Assembly (NCBI RefSeq): GCF_041240605.1
Contig: NZ_CP162487.1
Location: 372,001 to 436,000 of the forward strand
Reading direction: 5' to 3'
DNA from: Xanthomonas sp. DAR 80977
GTDB taxonomy: Bacteria; Pseudomonadota; Gammaproteobacteria; Xanthomonadales; Xanthomonadaceae
DNA length: 64,000 nt
A program made the position numbers and the translations under genes. Positions 18,874 to 32,957 of this stretch are shown piece by piece. Below the pieces are notes generated by a model. The model saw only the letters and a program-made list of their open reading frames with translations. It was not told where the DNA came from and did no database searches. Numbering within the stretch: the first letter of the stretch is position 1; every line of letters begins with the position of its first letter.

Positions 18874-19890
18874 TCAGCCGCCGGGATTGAACGCCAGCGT
18901 GCGCCGCGTGGTCACCGGTGCGCTGACCGGCTCGAAGCGCCAGCGCTTGGTCGCGTTCAACGCTTCGCGGTCGAACACCCGCGCCGGAGTGGCGCGCAGC
19001 ACGCGCGCATTGGTGACCGAGCCGTCGGTGCCGACGGTGATCTCCACCAGCACTTCGCCGGCGGTGCCCGAGCGCAGCGCTTCGGGCGGGTAGCGCGGCG
19101 CCGGCGTGCTGATCGCGCGCAGCGTCTGCGTGCCGGCGGTGGCCGTTGCCGCGGGCGCCGCGGTCGGCGGGGGCGTGGCGGCAGGCTGCGCGGCCGGAGC
19201 CGCTGCCGGCGCGCTGCGCGCGGCGGCGGCCTGGCGCTCGGCTTCCTGGCGTGCGCTCTCGCGGCGCGCGGCTTCCTGCTGTGCGGCGATCTGCTGCGCG
19301 GCCTGCGCCTCGCTGGCCTGCTGCTGCGCCTGCTTCTGCTGCTCGGCCAACAGCTTGGCCTTCTGCTCGGCCTCCTTCTTGACCTTGTCGGTCTCTTCCT
19401 GGCTGCGCTGCGCCACGGACTGGATGCCGTTGCTCACGCCCAGCTTCAGCCGCGGCAATGCCGGCGCCTGGCTGTCGATCTTCTCGATCAGCGCGACCAA
19501 GCGCTGCGCTTCCGGGAAGTCCTCGCGGTTGATGCTCTGCTCGGCGGCGATCAGCGTGTACGGCATCAGGTCGGTCAGCGCGCTCTTCACCCCGGCGTCG
19601 TCGGGCTGCTTGTCGCGCAGCGCCAGGTAGTACTCGACCGCGTTGTTGCCGGCCGGGGCGTACATGCGGTTCTCGCGCAGCGCCTGGCTGGCCGATTCGT
19701 GCAACTGCTCGGTGCCCATCGACTGCACCTTGGCCGAGACCGCCGGCGCGGCCGGCGCGCTCGCCGCCGGTGCCGCTGCCGGCGCGGCGGCCGGGGTGGC
19801 GTCCTCCTGCTTGGAACAGGCCGCCAGCGCGGCGAGCAGCAGCACCGGCGCCACGCGGCGCGCCTTGGCGAATGTCGTTACCTGCAACAT
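18874..19890 (-). CDS. lipoprotein with coiled coil and C-terminal TonB domain
   Basis: A 338-residue protein: lipoprotein signal (LLLAALAAC), Ala/Pro-rich linker, a helical domain, a long Gln/Glu/Lys/Ala coiled coil (about residues 160-235) and a C-terminal TonB domain (about 255-338) with PRYPPEALRSGTAGEVLVEI and the ATKRWRFEP end. TonB-C domains contact TonB boxes of outer-membrane receptors. Anchoring through lipid rather than an N-terminal helix makes it an atypical TonB; it cannot couple to ExbB/D in the usual way. ATG 19890 chosen because it opens the lipoprotein signal. Confidence 0.83.
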   Translation of the reverse strand: MLQVTTFAKARRVAPVLLLAALAACSKQEDATPAAAPAAAPAASAPAAPAVSAKVQSMGTEQLHESASQALRENRMYAPAGNNAVEYYLALRDKQPDDAGVKSALTDLMPYTLIAAEQSINREDFPEAQRLVALIEKIDSQAPALPRLKLGVSNGIQSVAQRSQEETDKVKKEAEQKAKLLAEQQKQAQQQASEAQAAQQIAAQQEAARRESARQEAERQAAAARSAPAAAPAAQPAATPPPTAAPAATATAGTQTLRAISTPAPRYPPEALRSGTAGEVLVEITVGTDGSVTNARVLRATPARVFDREALNATKRWRFEPVSAPVTTRRTLAFNPGG

Positions 19891-20055
19891 GCTTCCCCCT
19901 AGTCCCCGGTGATTGCGATGAAATACGCAGCGGTGGTGCCTCCGCGCGGCAGGCCCGGCTCCCCCCGGCCCTGCCCGTGCACCCACCCTCCAATCTAGCA
20001 TCCACGCCCGCCGCATGCTTGACGGCGCGGCGCCAGCGGCCGCAAAAACGTGACG

Positions 20056-23779
<3,724 letters not shown>

Positions 23780-23818
23780 TCGCCACGCGCACCCCCACTC
23801 GCCGAAAAGGAGTTCCGC

Positions 23819-24406
23819 ATGTCCACCCCGCCACCGCTGCCCGGGTCGCCCTTGCCTGACACTGCCGCCGCGCCGCCGGCAGCGGTGCGGAAGGGCTGGT
23901 GGGCGCGCCACTGGAAATGGGCGGTGCCGCTGCTGGCGTTGCTGCTCGGCGCGCTGCTGCTGTCCTCGATCGCGGTGTTCGTGATGGGCATCGCGCGCGT
24001 CACCAAGTCGTCCGAGCCGTACCGCGTCGGGGTGACCGCCGCACAGCAGGACCAACGGGTGATCGACGCGCTGGGCGCGCCGATCAAGGACGGGATCGTG
24101 CCCAGCGGCAGCATTTCCACCAGCAACGGCAGCGGCAGCGCCAACCTCAGCGTGTCGCTGCATGGCGCGCGCGGCAACGGCACCTTGTACATCGAGGCCG
24201 AGCGCCATGCCGGCGAATGGCATTACACGACGCTGCAGGTGCTGCCCGATGCCGGCGAGGCGATCCCGCTGCTCGACAGCGACGAGTCCGGGCTGGACGA
24301 CGCCGGCGAAACCGATGCCGAGTCCGATCCCGACGTGGATGCCGCCAACGAAGCGCAGACCGGGGCGGATCCGGCCGAGCCGGTCGAGGCCGGCAGCGCG
24401 CACTAG
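23819..24406 (+). CDS. Coa1-like single-pass membrane protein
   Basis: A 195-residue protein: proline-rich N-terminus, one helix (about residues 35-58), then a domain (about 65-140) of the cytochrome-oxidase-assembly-factor-Coa1 type with VIDALGAPIKDG and NLSVSLHGARGNGTLYI, and a very acidic C-terminal tail (Asp/Glu/Ala). In bacteria the role of this family is not established. It is downstream of the peptidase and probably co-transcribed. Confidence 0.75.
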   Translation: MSTPPPLPGSPLPDTAAAPPAAVRKGWWARHWKWAVPLLALLLGALLLSSIAVFVMGIARVTKSSEPYRVGVTAAQQDQRVIDALGAPIKDGIVPSGSISTSNGSGSANLSVSLHGARGNGTLYIEAERHAGEWHYTTLQVLPDAGEAIPLLDSDESGLDDAGETDAESDPDVDAANEAQTGADPAEPVEAGSAH

Positions 24407-24719
24407 GCGCACGCGGGTGGTTGGCGGTGCAGGCGACGGCAGACCCCAGGCCGGCCGACCGTAGCGCCAGGTAGACATGTTGCGCGCGCACGGAATGGTT
24501 GCGGCGCCGCGTGCTGTCGCAGCCGTGCACGCCGCAGGCGGCGCGGGTGTGCGGTTCGCGGCCGCGCGGCGGCCGTCGCGCGCGGCCGGTCGCTGCACCT
24601 GGCGCTTGCATCTGGCGGGCGTGGCGGCGTCCGCCCATGCGCGGCCATGACCTACGGCAGGTTGCCGGCACTGCGCGCGCCGCGTACGGTCGCCGCATCG
24701 TCCCGCTGGAGATCCACCG
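24407..24719. other. intergenic region
   Basis: These 313 bp hold no supported gene. The sequence is GC-rich and carries several inverted GCCGCGCGGC-type stretches but no clear terminator or promoter. Confidence 0.5.
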
Positions 24720-26513
24720 ATGAAGCCACTCGTCCTCGCCATCGCGCTGGCCCTGGCCGCACCGCTGCCCTTGCTGGCGCAGACCGCTCCGGCGAAGGCT
24801 ACGGCCCAGGCCGCCAGCCCGGCATGGGTGACGCGCAGCAACGAATTCGCGCAGATCCTGTTGCAGGCGCAGGCGCCGTTCCAGCCCGAGGAAGTCAGCT
24901 TCTTCGGCGTGCCCGGTTACGACGACAAGGTCACCGACCTGGGTCCCGACAACGGCCGCCGCTATCGCGACGCGATCGCCGCCGCCAGGCGCGCGCTGCA
25001 GGAGAAGCTGCAGGTCGAGCGCGACCCCGACGTGCGCCAGGACCTGGCGATCATGGTCCACGCCGCCGACCAGGCGATCGAAGGCAGCGCGCTGAACGAG
25101 CGGCTGATGCTGCCATGGCGCGATGCGCCGCAGATGGTGTTCGGCGGGATCAACAACCTGCTGTCCGAACAGGTGCCGGCGGCACGCAGGAGCAAGGCGC
25201 TGGACCGATTGCAGCGCTACGTCGGCCTGGCGCCCGGCAGCACCTCCAGCTTGCTGCTGGCGCGCCAGCGCTACGAGGAAAAACTCGCCGACGGCGCGCT
25301 GCTGCCGCCGACCCGGCGCGAGGTCGAGCAGGCCCTGAGCAACGTGGACACCTATGCCAAGGGCATTCGCGAACTGTTCGCGACCTACAAGGTCGACGGC
25401 GCCGAACCGGCGCTGGCGGCGATGGACAAACAGTTCAAGGATTACGCCGCATGGACGCGCAAGGTGGTGCTGCCGAAGGCGCGCGAGGACGCGCGCCTGC
25501 CGCCGGAGCTGTACGCCTTCCAGCTCAAGCAGGTCGGCATCGACATCGCGCCGCAGCTGCTGATGCAGCGCGCGCAGCTGGAATTCATGGAGACCCGCGC
25601 GGCGATGCAGCAGCTGGCGCCGCTGGTGGCCAAGGCCAAGGGCCTGAAGGTCGACGATCCCGGCGACTACCGCGCGGTGATCCGCGCGCTCAAGCGCGAC
25701 ACCATCGCCAACGACAAGCTGGAGACCCACTACCGCGGCGTCATCGAACAGATCGACCCGATCATCCGCCAGCAGCGCATCGTCGACGTGCCGCAGCGGC
25801 CGATGCAGATGCGGCTGGGCTCGGCGGCCGAGAGCGCGGCGCAGCCGGCGCCGCATTTCCGTCCGGCGCCGCTGGTCGGCAACACCGGCGAGCAGGGCAC
25901 CTTCGTGCTGCCGCTGGGCAATCCCGACGCCGCCGGCAAGGGCGAGCACTACGACGACTTCAACTTCGGCTCGGCGGCATGGACATTGAGCGCGCACGAG
26001 GGCCGGCCCGGCCACGAGCTGCAGTTCACCGCGATGGTCGAGCGCGGCGTGTCGCTGGCGCGCAGCATGTTCGCGTTCAACTCGGTCAACGTCGAGGGCT
26101 GGGCGCTGTACGCCGAGGCCGAACTGGTGCCGTACGAGCCGCTGGACGGGCAGCTGATCGCGCTGCAGTTCCGCCTGCTGCGCGCCGCGCGCGCCATGCT
26201 CGACCCGATGCTCAACCTGGGCCTGACCGACCGCGAGCGCGCGCGGCTGGTGCTGGAGAACGACGTCGGCCTGTCGCCGGCGATGGCGCGGCAGGAACTG
26301 GACCGCTACATGATGCGTGCGCCCGGCCAGGCCGGCAGCTACTTCTACGGCTACAGCCGGATCATGGAACTGCGCATGCGCACCGAACTGGCGCTGGGCG
26401 CGAAGTTCGACCGGCTGAAGTTCAACAACTTCCTGCTCGACCAGGGCCTGCTGCCGCCGGACCAGCTGGCCACCGCGGTGGACGAGGTGTTCGTGCCCGC
26501 GCAGCGCAAGTGA
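24720..26513 (+). CDS. DUF885-family peptidase-like protein
   Basis: A 597-residue exported protein with a signal peptide (LALAAPLPLLAQT). The C-terminal half shows SAHEGRPGHELQF, the HEG-x-P-GH motif of the DUF885 family thought to bind metal, and WALYAEAE, another family segment. These proteins are regarded as zinc carboxypeptidase-like; activity is not proven. Length matches the family. Stands alone between long intergenic stretches. Confidence 0.88.
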   Translation: MKPLVLAIALALAAPLPLLAQTAPAKATAQAASPAWVTRSNEFAQILLQAQAPFQPEEVSFFGVPGYDDKVTDLGPDNGRRYRDAIAAARRALQEKLQVERDPDVRQDLAIMVHAADQAIEGSALNERLMLPWRDAPQMVFGGINNLLSEQVPAARRSKALDRLQRYVGLAPGSTSSLLLARQRYEEKLADGALLPPTRREVEQALSNVDTYAKGIRELFATYKVDGAEPALAAMDKQFKDYAAWTRKVVLPKAREDARLPPELYAFQLKQVGIDIAPQLLMQRAQLEFMETRAAMQQLAPLVAKAKGLKVDDPGDYRAVIRALKRDTIANDKLETHYRGVIEQIDPIIRQQRIVDVPQRPMQMRLGSAAESAAQPAPHFRPAPLVGNTGEQGTFVLPLGNPDAAGKGEHYDDFNFGSAAWTLSAHEGRPGHELQFTAMVERGVSLARSMFAFNSVNVEGWALYAEAELVPYEPLDGQLIALQFRLLRAARAMLDPMLNLGLTDRERARLVLENDVGLSPAMARQELDRYMMRAPGQAGSYFYGYSRIMELRMRTELALGAKFDRLKFNNFLLDQGLLPPDQLATAVDEVFVPAQRK

Positions 26514-26697
26514 ACCGGCCTGCCGCTGCGCCGCCGGCGCAGCGGCAGCCTGGCAGGCGGCTCGGTGCGCGTCCGGCACGATTTCCGGCGGCGCCCGTCT
26601 TCCCGCTCCGCTCGCCCTCCTTGCTGGCGGCCGGGCGGATGGACCTCAACTGCTCCAGCGTGACGATCGCCGCCGGCGCGCAGGCTCCGCAGCCGGG

Positions 26698-27069
26698 TCA
26701 ATGATCGTAGGGAACGCTCTCGGGGCGGCGCCCGTCCGTGTTCTTCCAGTTGCCTTCTTTGCGGGCGACGGGGCACACGCTCATGTACTGCCCGACGGCG
26801 GTCACTGCCGTCTGCGTCCATGGGAGGAAGCAGACATAGCCGAAACAGCATGTGCCGGTGGTCGGGTAGGGACAGTATCCCGGTGCGGCGATCCAGGTCC
26901 CGCTGATCGGACTGATCGGAATCCAGTTCTTGTCCTGGTCCTTGCATCCCTGCGTGCAGAACACGAAGGGATCATCGTCGCGGCAGGCCAGGGGAACGTA
27001 GAAACCCGCTGCTTCGGCCGTCACCTGCAGCCCGAAGAATGCGACCAATATCCATATCCAGCGCTTCAT
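26698..27069 (-). CDS. Cys-rich exported protein of unknown function
   Basis: A 123-residue protein with a signal peptide (WILVAFFGLQVTAEAA). The mature part contains many Cys: LACRDDD, VFCTQGCKD, YCPYPTTGTCCFGYVCF and SVCPV, so a disulfide-stabilised fold in the periplasm or outside the cell is likely. ATG 27069 is chosen over 27087 since it begins the signal peptide. Base composition is less GC-rich than the neighbours. No known family recognised. Confidence 0.65.
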   Translation of the reverse strand: MKRWIWILVAFFGLQVTAEAAGFYVPLACRDDDPFVFCTQGCKDQDKNWIPISPISGTWIAAPGYCPYPTTGTCCFGYVCFLPWTQTAVTAVGQYMSVCPVARKEGNWKNTDGRRPESVPYDH

Positions 27070-27393
27070 AACGAGTCCTTCTGTCAAAGACGGTCCATCC
27101 CGGGTGCTCAGACTATCGAGGTGTCATGACCCTTGCGGGTCCGGACGCGAGGCCGGACGCGGCCACTGAATATACCCGAGGGTCGGGGAATACTATAACC
27201 CGGCCAATAGCTTACCAAGGGTTCCGGGCGACGGTCGCCTGTGCCAGGGCCGCTGCGCCAGCCCAGGGGGCGGTACGGCCGGGTGCCGGAGCCGGACCGG
27301 CGTTGGCCGGCCGCAGAGCCGTCCCTGGCCGATTGTCGGAGGAGCCCGGCGCTCCGACAGCGGAAGCGGCCAGGTGCACTGCCCCCGAAAGAC
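27070..27393. other. intergenic region
   Basis: These 324 bp separate two minus-strand genes. AT-rich words near 27165-27195 (ATATACC, ACTATAAC) could hold a promoter for the Cys-rich protein gene. No gene is supported here. Confidence 0.45.
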
Positions 27394-27861
27394 TCAGCGT
27401 TCCTGCGGCGGCACCGGCTGCTGGGGCTGCGGCGCTGCCGGCGCCTGCGCCCCCGGCGGGACCCAGATCGCCATGCCGGCGGCGCGTTTCTGCGTGGTCG
27501 GGATGCCGATGCCCAGGCCGCCGCCGACGTGGCCGCCGTAGCTGCCGGCGCCGACCGAGACGCCGCCGCCCGAGCGCTGCGAGGCCACGCCCATCAGCAC
27601 CACGCCGTTGGCGCCGAGCTTGGCCGCCTCGCGCTTGAGCCGCGCCATCGCCGCATCGGTCTGGCCCTGGGTGCCGAAGCCGGCGGCGCTGGACGACTCG
27701 AGCTGGGCGATGTCGACCGCGCCCAGCGGCGGGGTCGAATAGATCTGGACCAGGGCCGGGTCGATCGGCGGACGCGGCGCGCCGACCATGACCTTGGAGG
27801 AACTGGCGCAGCCGGCCAGCGCGAACAGCAGCGCCAGCGGCAACAGCGGTCGGACGTTCAT
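27394..27861 (-). CDS. lipoprotein of unknown function
   Basis: A 155-residue protein with a clear lipobox (LFALAGCASS, Cys about residue 18). A central part (AAMARLKREAAKLGANGVVLMGV) resembles the heavy-metal-binding-like fold of small surface lipoproteins, followed by a Gly/Ser-rich segment and a Pro/Gln-rich tail. ATG 27861 chosen because it starts the signal. No partner gene is evident. Confidence 0.72.
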   Translation of the reverse strand: MNVRPLLPLALLFALAGCASSSKVMVGAPRPPIDPALVQIYSTPPLGAVDIAQLESSSAAGFGTQGQTDAAMARLKREAAKLGANGVVLMGVASQRSGGGVSVGAGSYGGHVGGGLGIGIPTTQKRAAGMAIWVPPGAQAPAAPQPQQPVPPQER

Positions 27862-28040
27862 GGCATTACCCCCCGCGGATCGGATACGAGGCGATGATAG
27901 GCGCGATCGGTGAACCGCGACGCACCCGCCATCGCCGCGCCACCGTGGCACGCCCGTCGTGAGCCCCGTGCCAAGAGTTGGCTTGCGCCGGCAGGGCCGC
28001 GCGCTATGGTGCGCACTGGCATTGAGCGAAGGGCGGCGGC

Positions 28041-28289
28041 ATGGGCTTGATCAGTCTGTTGTGGGGCATCGTGGCGTTGCTGTGGATGATCCTGGCCTTC
28101 ATCCCGCTGCTGGGCTGGGGCAACTGGTTCGTGATCCCGTTTGCCGCGGTCGGCGCGATCATCGCCGCGATCGGCCTGCTGTTCACCTCGGCGCCCAATC
28201 GCGGCCGCGCCAAGACCGGGCTGATCCTCAACGGCCTGGTGATCGTGGTCGGGGTGATCCGGCTGAGCCTGGGTGGCGGCCTGATCTGA
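28041..28289 (+). CDS. small membrane protein of unknown function
   Basis: An 82-residue protein of three hydrophobic helices (residues 3-22, 28-48, 60-78) linked by short loops, including TSAPNRGRAKTGL. ATG 28041 follows a GGCGGC region; no strong ribosome site. Stands 211 bp before hemB. Confidence 0.65.
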   Translation: MGLISLLWGIVALLWMILAFIPLLGWGNWFVIPFAAVGAIIAAIGLLFTSAPNRGRAKTGLILNGLVIVVGVIRLSLGGGLI

Positions 28290-28371
28290 GCGCTGGCCCG
28301 CGCGTGGCCGCCGGGCACGGCGGCATGCTGTGTTGCAGCGGCCGGCGTCCGATTGCGGCCGGCAGGCGTAA

Positions 28372-29493
<1,122 letters not shown>

Positions 29494-29541
29494 GGCGGAC
29501 ACGTAGGGCCTGTCGGAGCATTTCGATCCGGACGATGCCGT

Positions 29542-29616
29542 CTTTTGCGGGAGCGACTTCAGTCGCGACGTCGGGCACTCTCGGTAGAGCCCGTCGCGAC
29601 TGAAGTCGCTCCCAAA
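29542..29616. repeat. inverted pair of REP-like elements (GAGCGACTTCAGTCGC type)
   Basis: GGGAGCGACTTCAGTCGCGAC at the left and its reverse complement at the right frame a spacer of about 20 bp. Each unit is itself a hairpin (GCGACT-TC-AGTCGC). This is a bacterial interspersed mosaic-like REP pair downstream of hemB, likely to fold in RNA and act as an end of transcript. Confidence 0.75.
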
Positions 29617-29726
29617 ATGCGTGGCGAAGTGAGGGGAAAACCTGCCGCCGCTTGCGGGTGCCTGCGCGGATGGCTGTGCCAGCGGCAGCGAGGCGGCTGC
29701 CGGCGGGTCGGACGGTGCCGCGTGTC

Positions 29727-29793
29727 GTAGGAGCGGCTTCAGCCGCGACGGACGCTTTCCGACAGGATCTGTCGCGGCTGAAGCCGCTCCTAC
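29727..29793. repeat. inverted pair of GTAG-type REP elements
   Basis: Two 23-bp units, starting GTAGGAGCGGCTTCAGCC, face each other over a 21-bp spacer. The GTAG head and internal GGCT-TC-AGCC hairpin are the signature of REPs mobilised by REP-associated tyrosine transposases. Located between hemB and the epimerase gene. Confidence 0.82.
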
Positions 29794-29834
29794 AAAGGCA
29801 GGAAGCGCGCAGAGCAAACGCGCGGGCGCGGCAT

Positions 29835-30842
29835 CTACGCGGACGGCTGCGCCAGCGGCATCGAGGCGGCTGCCGGCAGGCAGCCCAGACCGATCAGCGT
29901 CGCCTCCACCGCGTCGTCCAGCGGCGTGTGCGGCTCTTCGCCGAGCGTGCGCAGCAGGCGCGCGTTGCGCATGCGCAGCGGATGCCGCCACAGCGGGCGC
30001 ATCTCGCGCAGTTCGCGCGCCAGCGGCAGGAACGCAACGGCCAGGGTCAGCAGCCACCACGGGAAGCGGCGGGTCTTCGGCGGCGCCATGCCGTGGCGTT
30101 GCAGCACGCGGGCGATCGCCGCGGCCATCTGCGTGCCGTCGGCATCCCAGTGTCCGTCCATGTGCAGGCGCGCGAAGGCCGGAAGCGCCACGCGCTGCTG
30201 CAGCAGCCGCAGCATGGTCCGCGCCACGTCCGGAACGTACGCCCACTGGTGGCCGACGCCGGGATCGCCCGGCAGCGTCACCGTGGCGATCGGGCGCCCC
30301 GCTGTCACCAGGCCTTGCGCGAACCAGCTGTTGCCCACGCGCGGGCCGAAGAAGTCGCCGGCGCGCACCACGATGACCCGCGCCCCGTGCGCGGTCGCGG
30401 CCTGCAGGCGCCGCTCCATCTCGACCCGGATCGCGCCCTTGCGCGTGGCCGGGGCCTGCGCCGCGTCTTCGTCCGGCGCCGGGTAGGCATCCAGGCCGTA
30501 GTTGTAGACCGTGCCCGGCAACACGACGGTCGCGCGTTCGGCGCAGGCCGCGGCGATGCTGTTGTCGAGCATCGGCAGCACCAGTTCCGACCAGCGCCGG
30601 TAACCGGGCGGATTCACCGCGTGCACGATCACCGCGCAGCCGCGCGCGGCCTGCAGCACGTCCTCGCGGCACATGGCGTCGCCGCGCTGCCAGGCGATGC
30701 CGTCGCGGGTTTCGTTGGCGCTGGCCAGGCCGCGCTGCAGTGCGCGCACCTGCCAGCCGGCGTCGCGCAGCTGGCGCGCCAGCTCGCCGCCGATGCCGCC
30801 AGTGGCGCCCAGGACCAGGGCGGTGGTGGAGGTCGTTGCCAT
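29835..30842 (-). CDS. NAD(P)-dependent epimerase/NmrA-like reductase
   Basis: A 335-residue Rossmann protein: ALVLGATGGIGGELAR dinucleotide-binding motif at the N-terminus and the segment PGTVYNYG in the position of the epimerase YxxxK region, here lacking a clean YxxxK. The C-terminal part has a hydrophobic stretch (WWLLTLAVAFLPLA). ATG 30842 chosen; divergent from a LysR gene that likely controls it. Substrate unknown. Confidence 0.82.
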   Translation of the reverse strand: MATTSTTALVLGATGGIGGELARQLRDAGWQVRALQRGLASANETRDGIAWQRGDAMCREDVLQAARGCAVIVHAVNPPGYRRWSELVLPMLDNSIAAACAERATVVLPGTVYNYGLDAYPAPDEDAAQAPATRKGAIRVEMERRLQAATAHGARVIVVRAGDFFGPRVGNSWFAQGLVTAGRPIATVTLPGDPGVGHQWAYVPDVARTMLRLLQQRVALPAFARLHMDGHWDADGTQMAAAIARVLQRHGMAPPKTRRFPWWLLTLAVAFLPLARELREMRPLWRHPLRMRNARLLRTLGEEPHTPLDDAVEATLIGLGCLPAAASMPLAQPSA

Positions 30843-30900
30843 GTGGATGCTCCGTTGCGGGGGAGGCGGCCAGTGTCGCCGCGGCCACGTTGCGAAGGAA

Positions 30901-30937
30901 TTGGCGAACATCGACGATCGGCTATACATTTATGTAT
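30901..30937 (+). promoter_or_regulatory. LysR gene promoter with palindromic operator
   Basis: TTGGCG (30901-30906) and TATACA (30923-30928) are 16 bp apart. The -10 box lies within a perfect palindrome ATACAT-TT-ATGTAT (30924-30937) that reaches into the LysR start codon at 30936. Transcription would begin at or next to the ATG, suggesting a leaderless message. LysR autoregulation from this site is inference. Confidence 0.5.
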
Positions 30938-31823
30938 GGACAACGCCATCGGTTGGGAGCTGTACCGGTCCTTCCTCGCCGTGCTGGAGGAGGGCTCGCT
31001 GTCCGCGGCGGCGCGTGCGCTGGCGCTGACCCAGCCCACCGTCGGCCGGCATGTGGCGGCGCTGGAGCAGGCGCTGGCGGTGCCGCTGTTCGTGCGCTCG
31101 CAGAGCGGGCTGCTGCCGACCGACGCGGCGCTGGCGTTGCGCGGCCATGCCCAGGCCATGGGCAGCATCGCCGCCTCGCTGCAGCGCGCGGCCGGCCGCC
31201 ATGGCCAGGCGGTGCAGGGCACGGTGCGGATCTCCGCCAGCGAGGTGATCGGCGCCGAAGTGCTGCCGCCGGTCCTGGCCGGGTTGCGCCGCGCGCATCC
31301 GCAGCTGCGGCTGGAGCTGGTGCTGAGCAATCGCGTGCAGGACCTGCTGCACCGCGAGGCCGACGTGGCGGTACGCATGACCCGGCCCGAGCAGGATCTG
31401 CTGGTCGCCCGCCGCATCGGCGAGATCGCGCTCGGCCTGTACGCCCATCCGGATTACCTGGCCCGGCACGGCACGCCGCAGCGTCTGGACGAGCTGACGC
31501 AGCATGCGCTGGTCGGTTTCGATGCGGACACGCCATTCCTGCGTGCCGCGCGCGCGGGGCTGCCGCTGTGGCGCCGCGAGGCGTTCGCGCTGCGTGCCGA
31601 CAGCGACCTGGCGCAGTTGGCCCTGATCCGCGCCGGCTGCGGCATCGGCTTCTGCCAGACGGCGCTGGCGCGGCGCGCGCCGGGCCTGCTGCCGGTGCTG
31701 CCGCAGCAGGTGCGGGTGGGCCTGGACACCTGGATCACCATGCACCAGGACCTGCGCGGCAGCGCGGCCTGCAGCGCCGTGTTCGCGGCGCTGGCGGAGG
31801 CGATGACCGCGCACGTGGGCTGA
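30936..31823 (+). CDS. LysR-family transcriptional regulator
   Basis: A 295-residue protein with an N-terminal winged HTH (FLAVLEEGSLSAAARALALT then QPTVGRHVAALE) and a LysR substrate-binding domain (about residues 90-290). It faces the epimerase gene head to head over 93 bp, the usual layout of LysR regulators and their targets. ATG 30936 is preferred over 30932 (other frame). Effector unknown. Confidence 0.92.
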   Translation: MDNAIGWELYRSFLAVLEEGSLSAAARALALTQPTVGRHVAALEQALAVPLFVRSQSGLLPTDAALALRGHAQAMGSIAASLQRAAGRHGQAVQGTVRISASEVIGAEVLPPVLAGLRRAHPQLRLELVLSNRVQDLLHREADVAVRMTRPEQDLLVARRIGEIALGLYAHPDYLARHGTPQRLDELTQHALVGFDADTPFLRAARAGLPLWRREAFALRADSDLAQLALIRAGCGIGFCQTALARRAPGLLPVLPQQVRVGLDTWITMHQDLRGSAACSAVFAALAEAMTAHVG

Positions 31824-32007
31824 GCCACGTGCGCGGCGATTCGCTGGTGATTCGATGGGCGAGCCGCCTGTCTGCGGAAATGCGGTCTGCGCGTGCGAAT
31901 GCATCTGCAGACCGCTTTCGCAGTTCCACATGCCCCTACGGTCTCGACACAGCCTCAGCAGGCGACGCGGCTACGAATCCCAGATCCCGAATCCCGAATC
32001 CCGGCTT

Positions 32008-32760
32008 TCAAGGCATCGTCAACGCGATCGGCGTGGACTTCATCGCCGCGGAGATCGACGGGAACGGATCGATGCTGGCCATGGTGATCACGTCGTCGAT
32101 CGACACCACGTCGCAGTTGATGCTGTCGTCGTTCACGCACAGGTACGCGGCCGCGCCCACGCCCGGCTCGTACACCGCCTTCCAGACGTAGTCCGCCACT
32201 TCCACCTTGTCGGTGCCGATGGTCGTTACGTTGTCGTCGAAGGCCGGGCCGGTCACCACGTAGATCTCGCCGCGCTGCTTGGCCAGCTGCCGCACCTGCT
32301 CCTCGATGCGCGCCCACTCGCCGGTGTTGAGCTTGTGGTCCTGCGGGACCACGTTGGCCATCGAGAACGTCTCCTTCTCCGAGCTCTCGGTGGAGGCGTC
32401 GCCGGCCGGGGTCATGTGGCCGCGGTCGAACCCGGTGTTGGTGTAGTCCGAGCTCTTGGAGCGGTCGGCGGCGGGAATGGCGGTTTCCTCGTGGAACGAG
32501 CCGACCCGGCCGATCGCCTCGGCGCCGGCGACCTGCTGGTCGGTCAGGTGTTCGGCCGAGTACAGCGGGCCCTTGGTCACGCCCGAGGCCAGGATCACGT
32601 ACTCGGTGTGGCAGACCTCGGTGGTGCGCGCGCTCAGCGAGGCGTCCACGCTCGGCGGCTTGCCGCCCGCGTACAGCGTGGCGCAACTGGTGGCGGCCAT
32701 CGCCGTTTGTGCCGCGAACAGACCGAGCAGAACCAGACAACCGCGCAGGGAGAAGGACAT
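32008..32760 (-). CDS. exported DNA/RNA non-specific endonuclease
   Basis: A 250-residue protein with a signal peptide (LGLFAAQTAMAA). It carries the beta-beta-alpha metal motif DRGHMTPAGD, with His as general base, and a downstream Asn in SMANVVPQDHKLNTGEW that binds the metal ion, as in Serratia nuclease. It should cut DNA and RNA in the periplasm or outside the cell. Short tandem CGAATCC repeats lie just beyond its stop at 31985-32005. Confidence 0.92.
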   Translation of the reverse strand: MSFSLRGCLVLLGLFAAQTAMAATSCATLYAGGKPPSVDASLSARTTEVCHTEYVILASGVTKGPLYSAEHLTDQQVAGAEAIGRVGSFHEETAIPAADRSKSSDYTNTGFDRGHMTPAGDASTESSEKETFSMANVVPQDHKLNTGEWARIEEQVRQLAKQRGEIYVVTGPAFDDNVTTIGTDKVEVADYVWKAVYEPGVGAAAYLCVNDDSINCDVVSIDDVITMASIDPFPSISAAMKSTPIALTMP

Positions 32761-32905
32761 CGGGGGATACCTCGCTAGCCAGGGGAGTGAAGAAACTGGC
32801 GAGGGCGGATGTCGCTGCGGTGACGGTTGGATGTGGCGCGCATGGCAACTGCGGCGCTGGTCACGCTTGCCGGTAGACGCGGAAAGATCGGCGCAGTGCG
32901 GATCC

Positions 32906-32924
32906 GATAAGCATTCTCATTTAC
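32906..32924. promoter_or_regulatory. Fur-box-like operator
   Basis: GATAAGCATTCTCATTTAC matches the 19-bp Fur consensus (GATAATGATAATCATTATC) at 13 positions. A TACAAT box (32922-32927) overlaps its right end, and the reductase start is 34 bp further on. Iron-loaded Fur would block this promoter. Confidence 0.6.
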
Positions 32925-32957
32925 AATGCCCGGCCGCCTTCCGACCGTGTCCTGCCC

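Noticed and set aside
31985..32005. Short CGAATCC tandem repeat near the nuclease stop
   Set aside because: Only about three units; a common short repeat in this group, too small to interpret.
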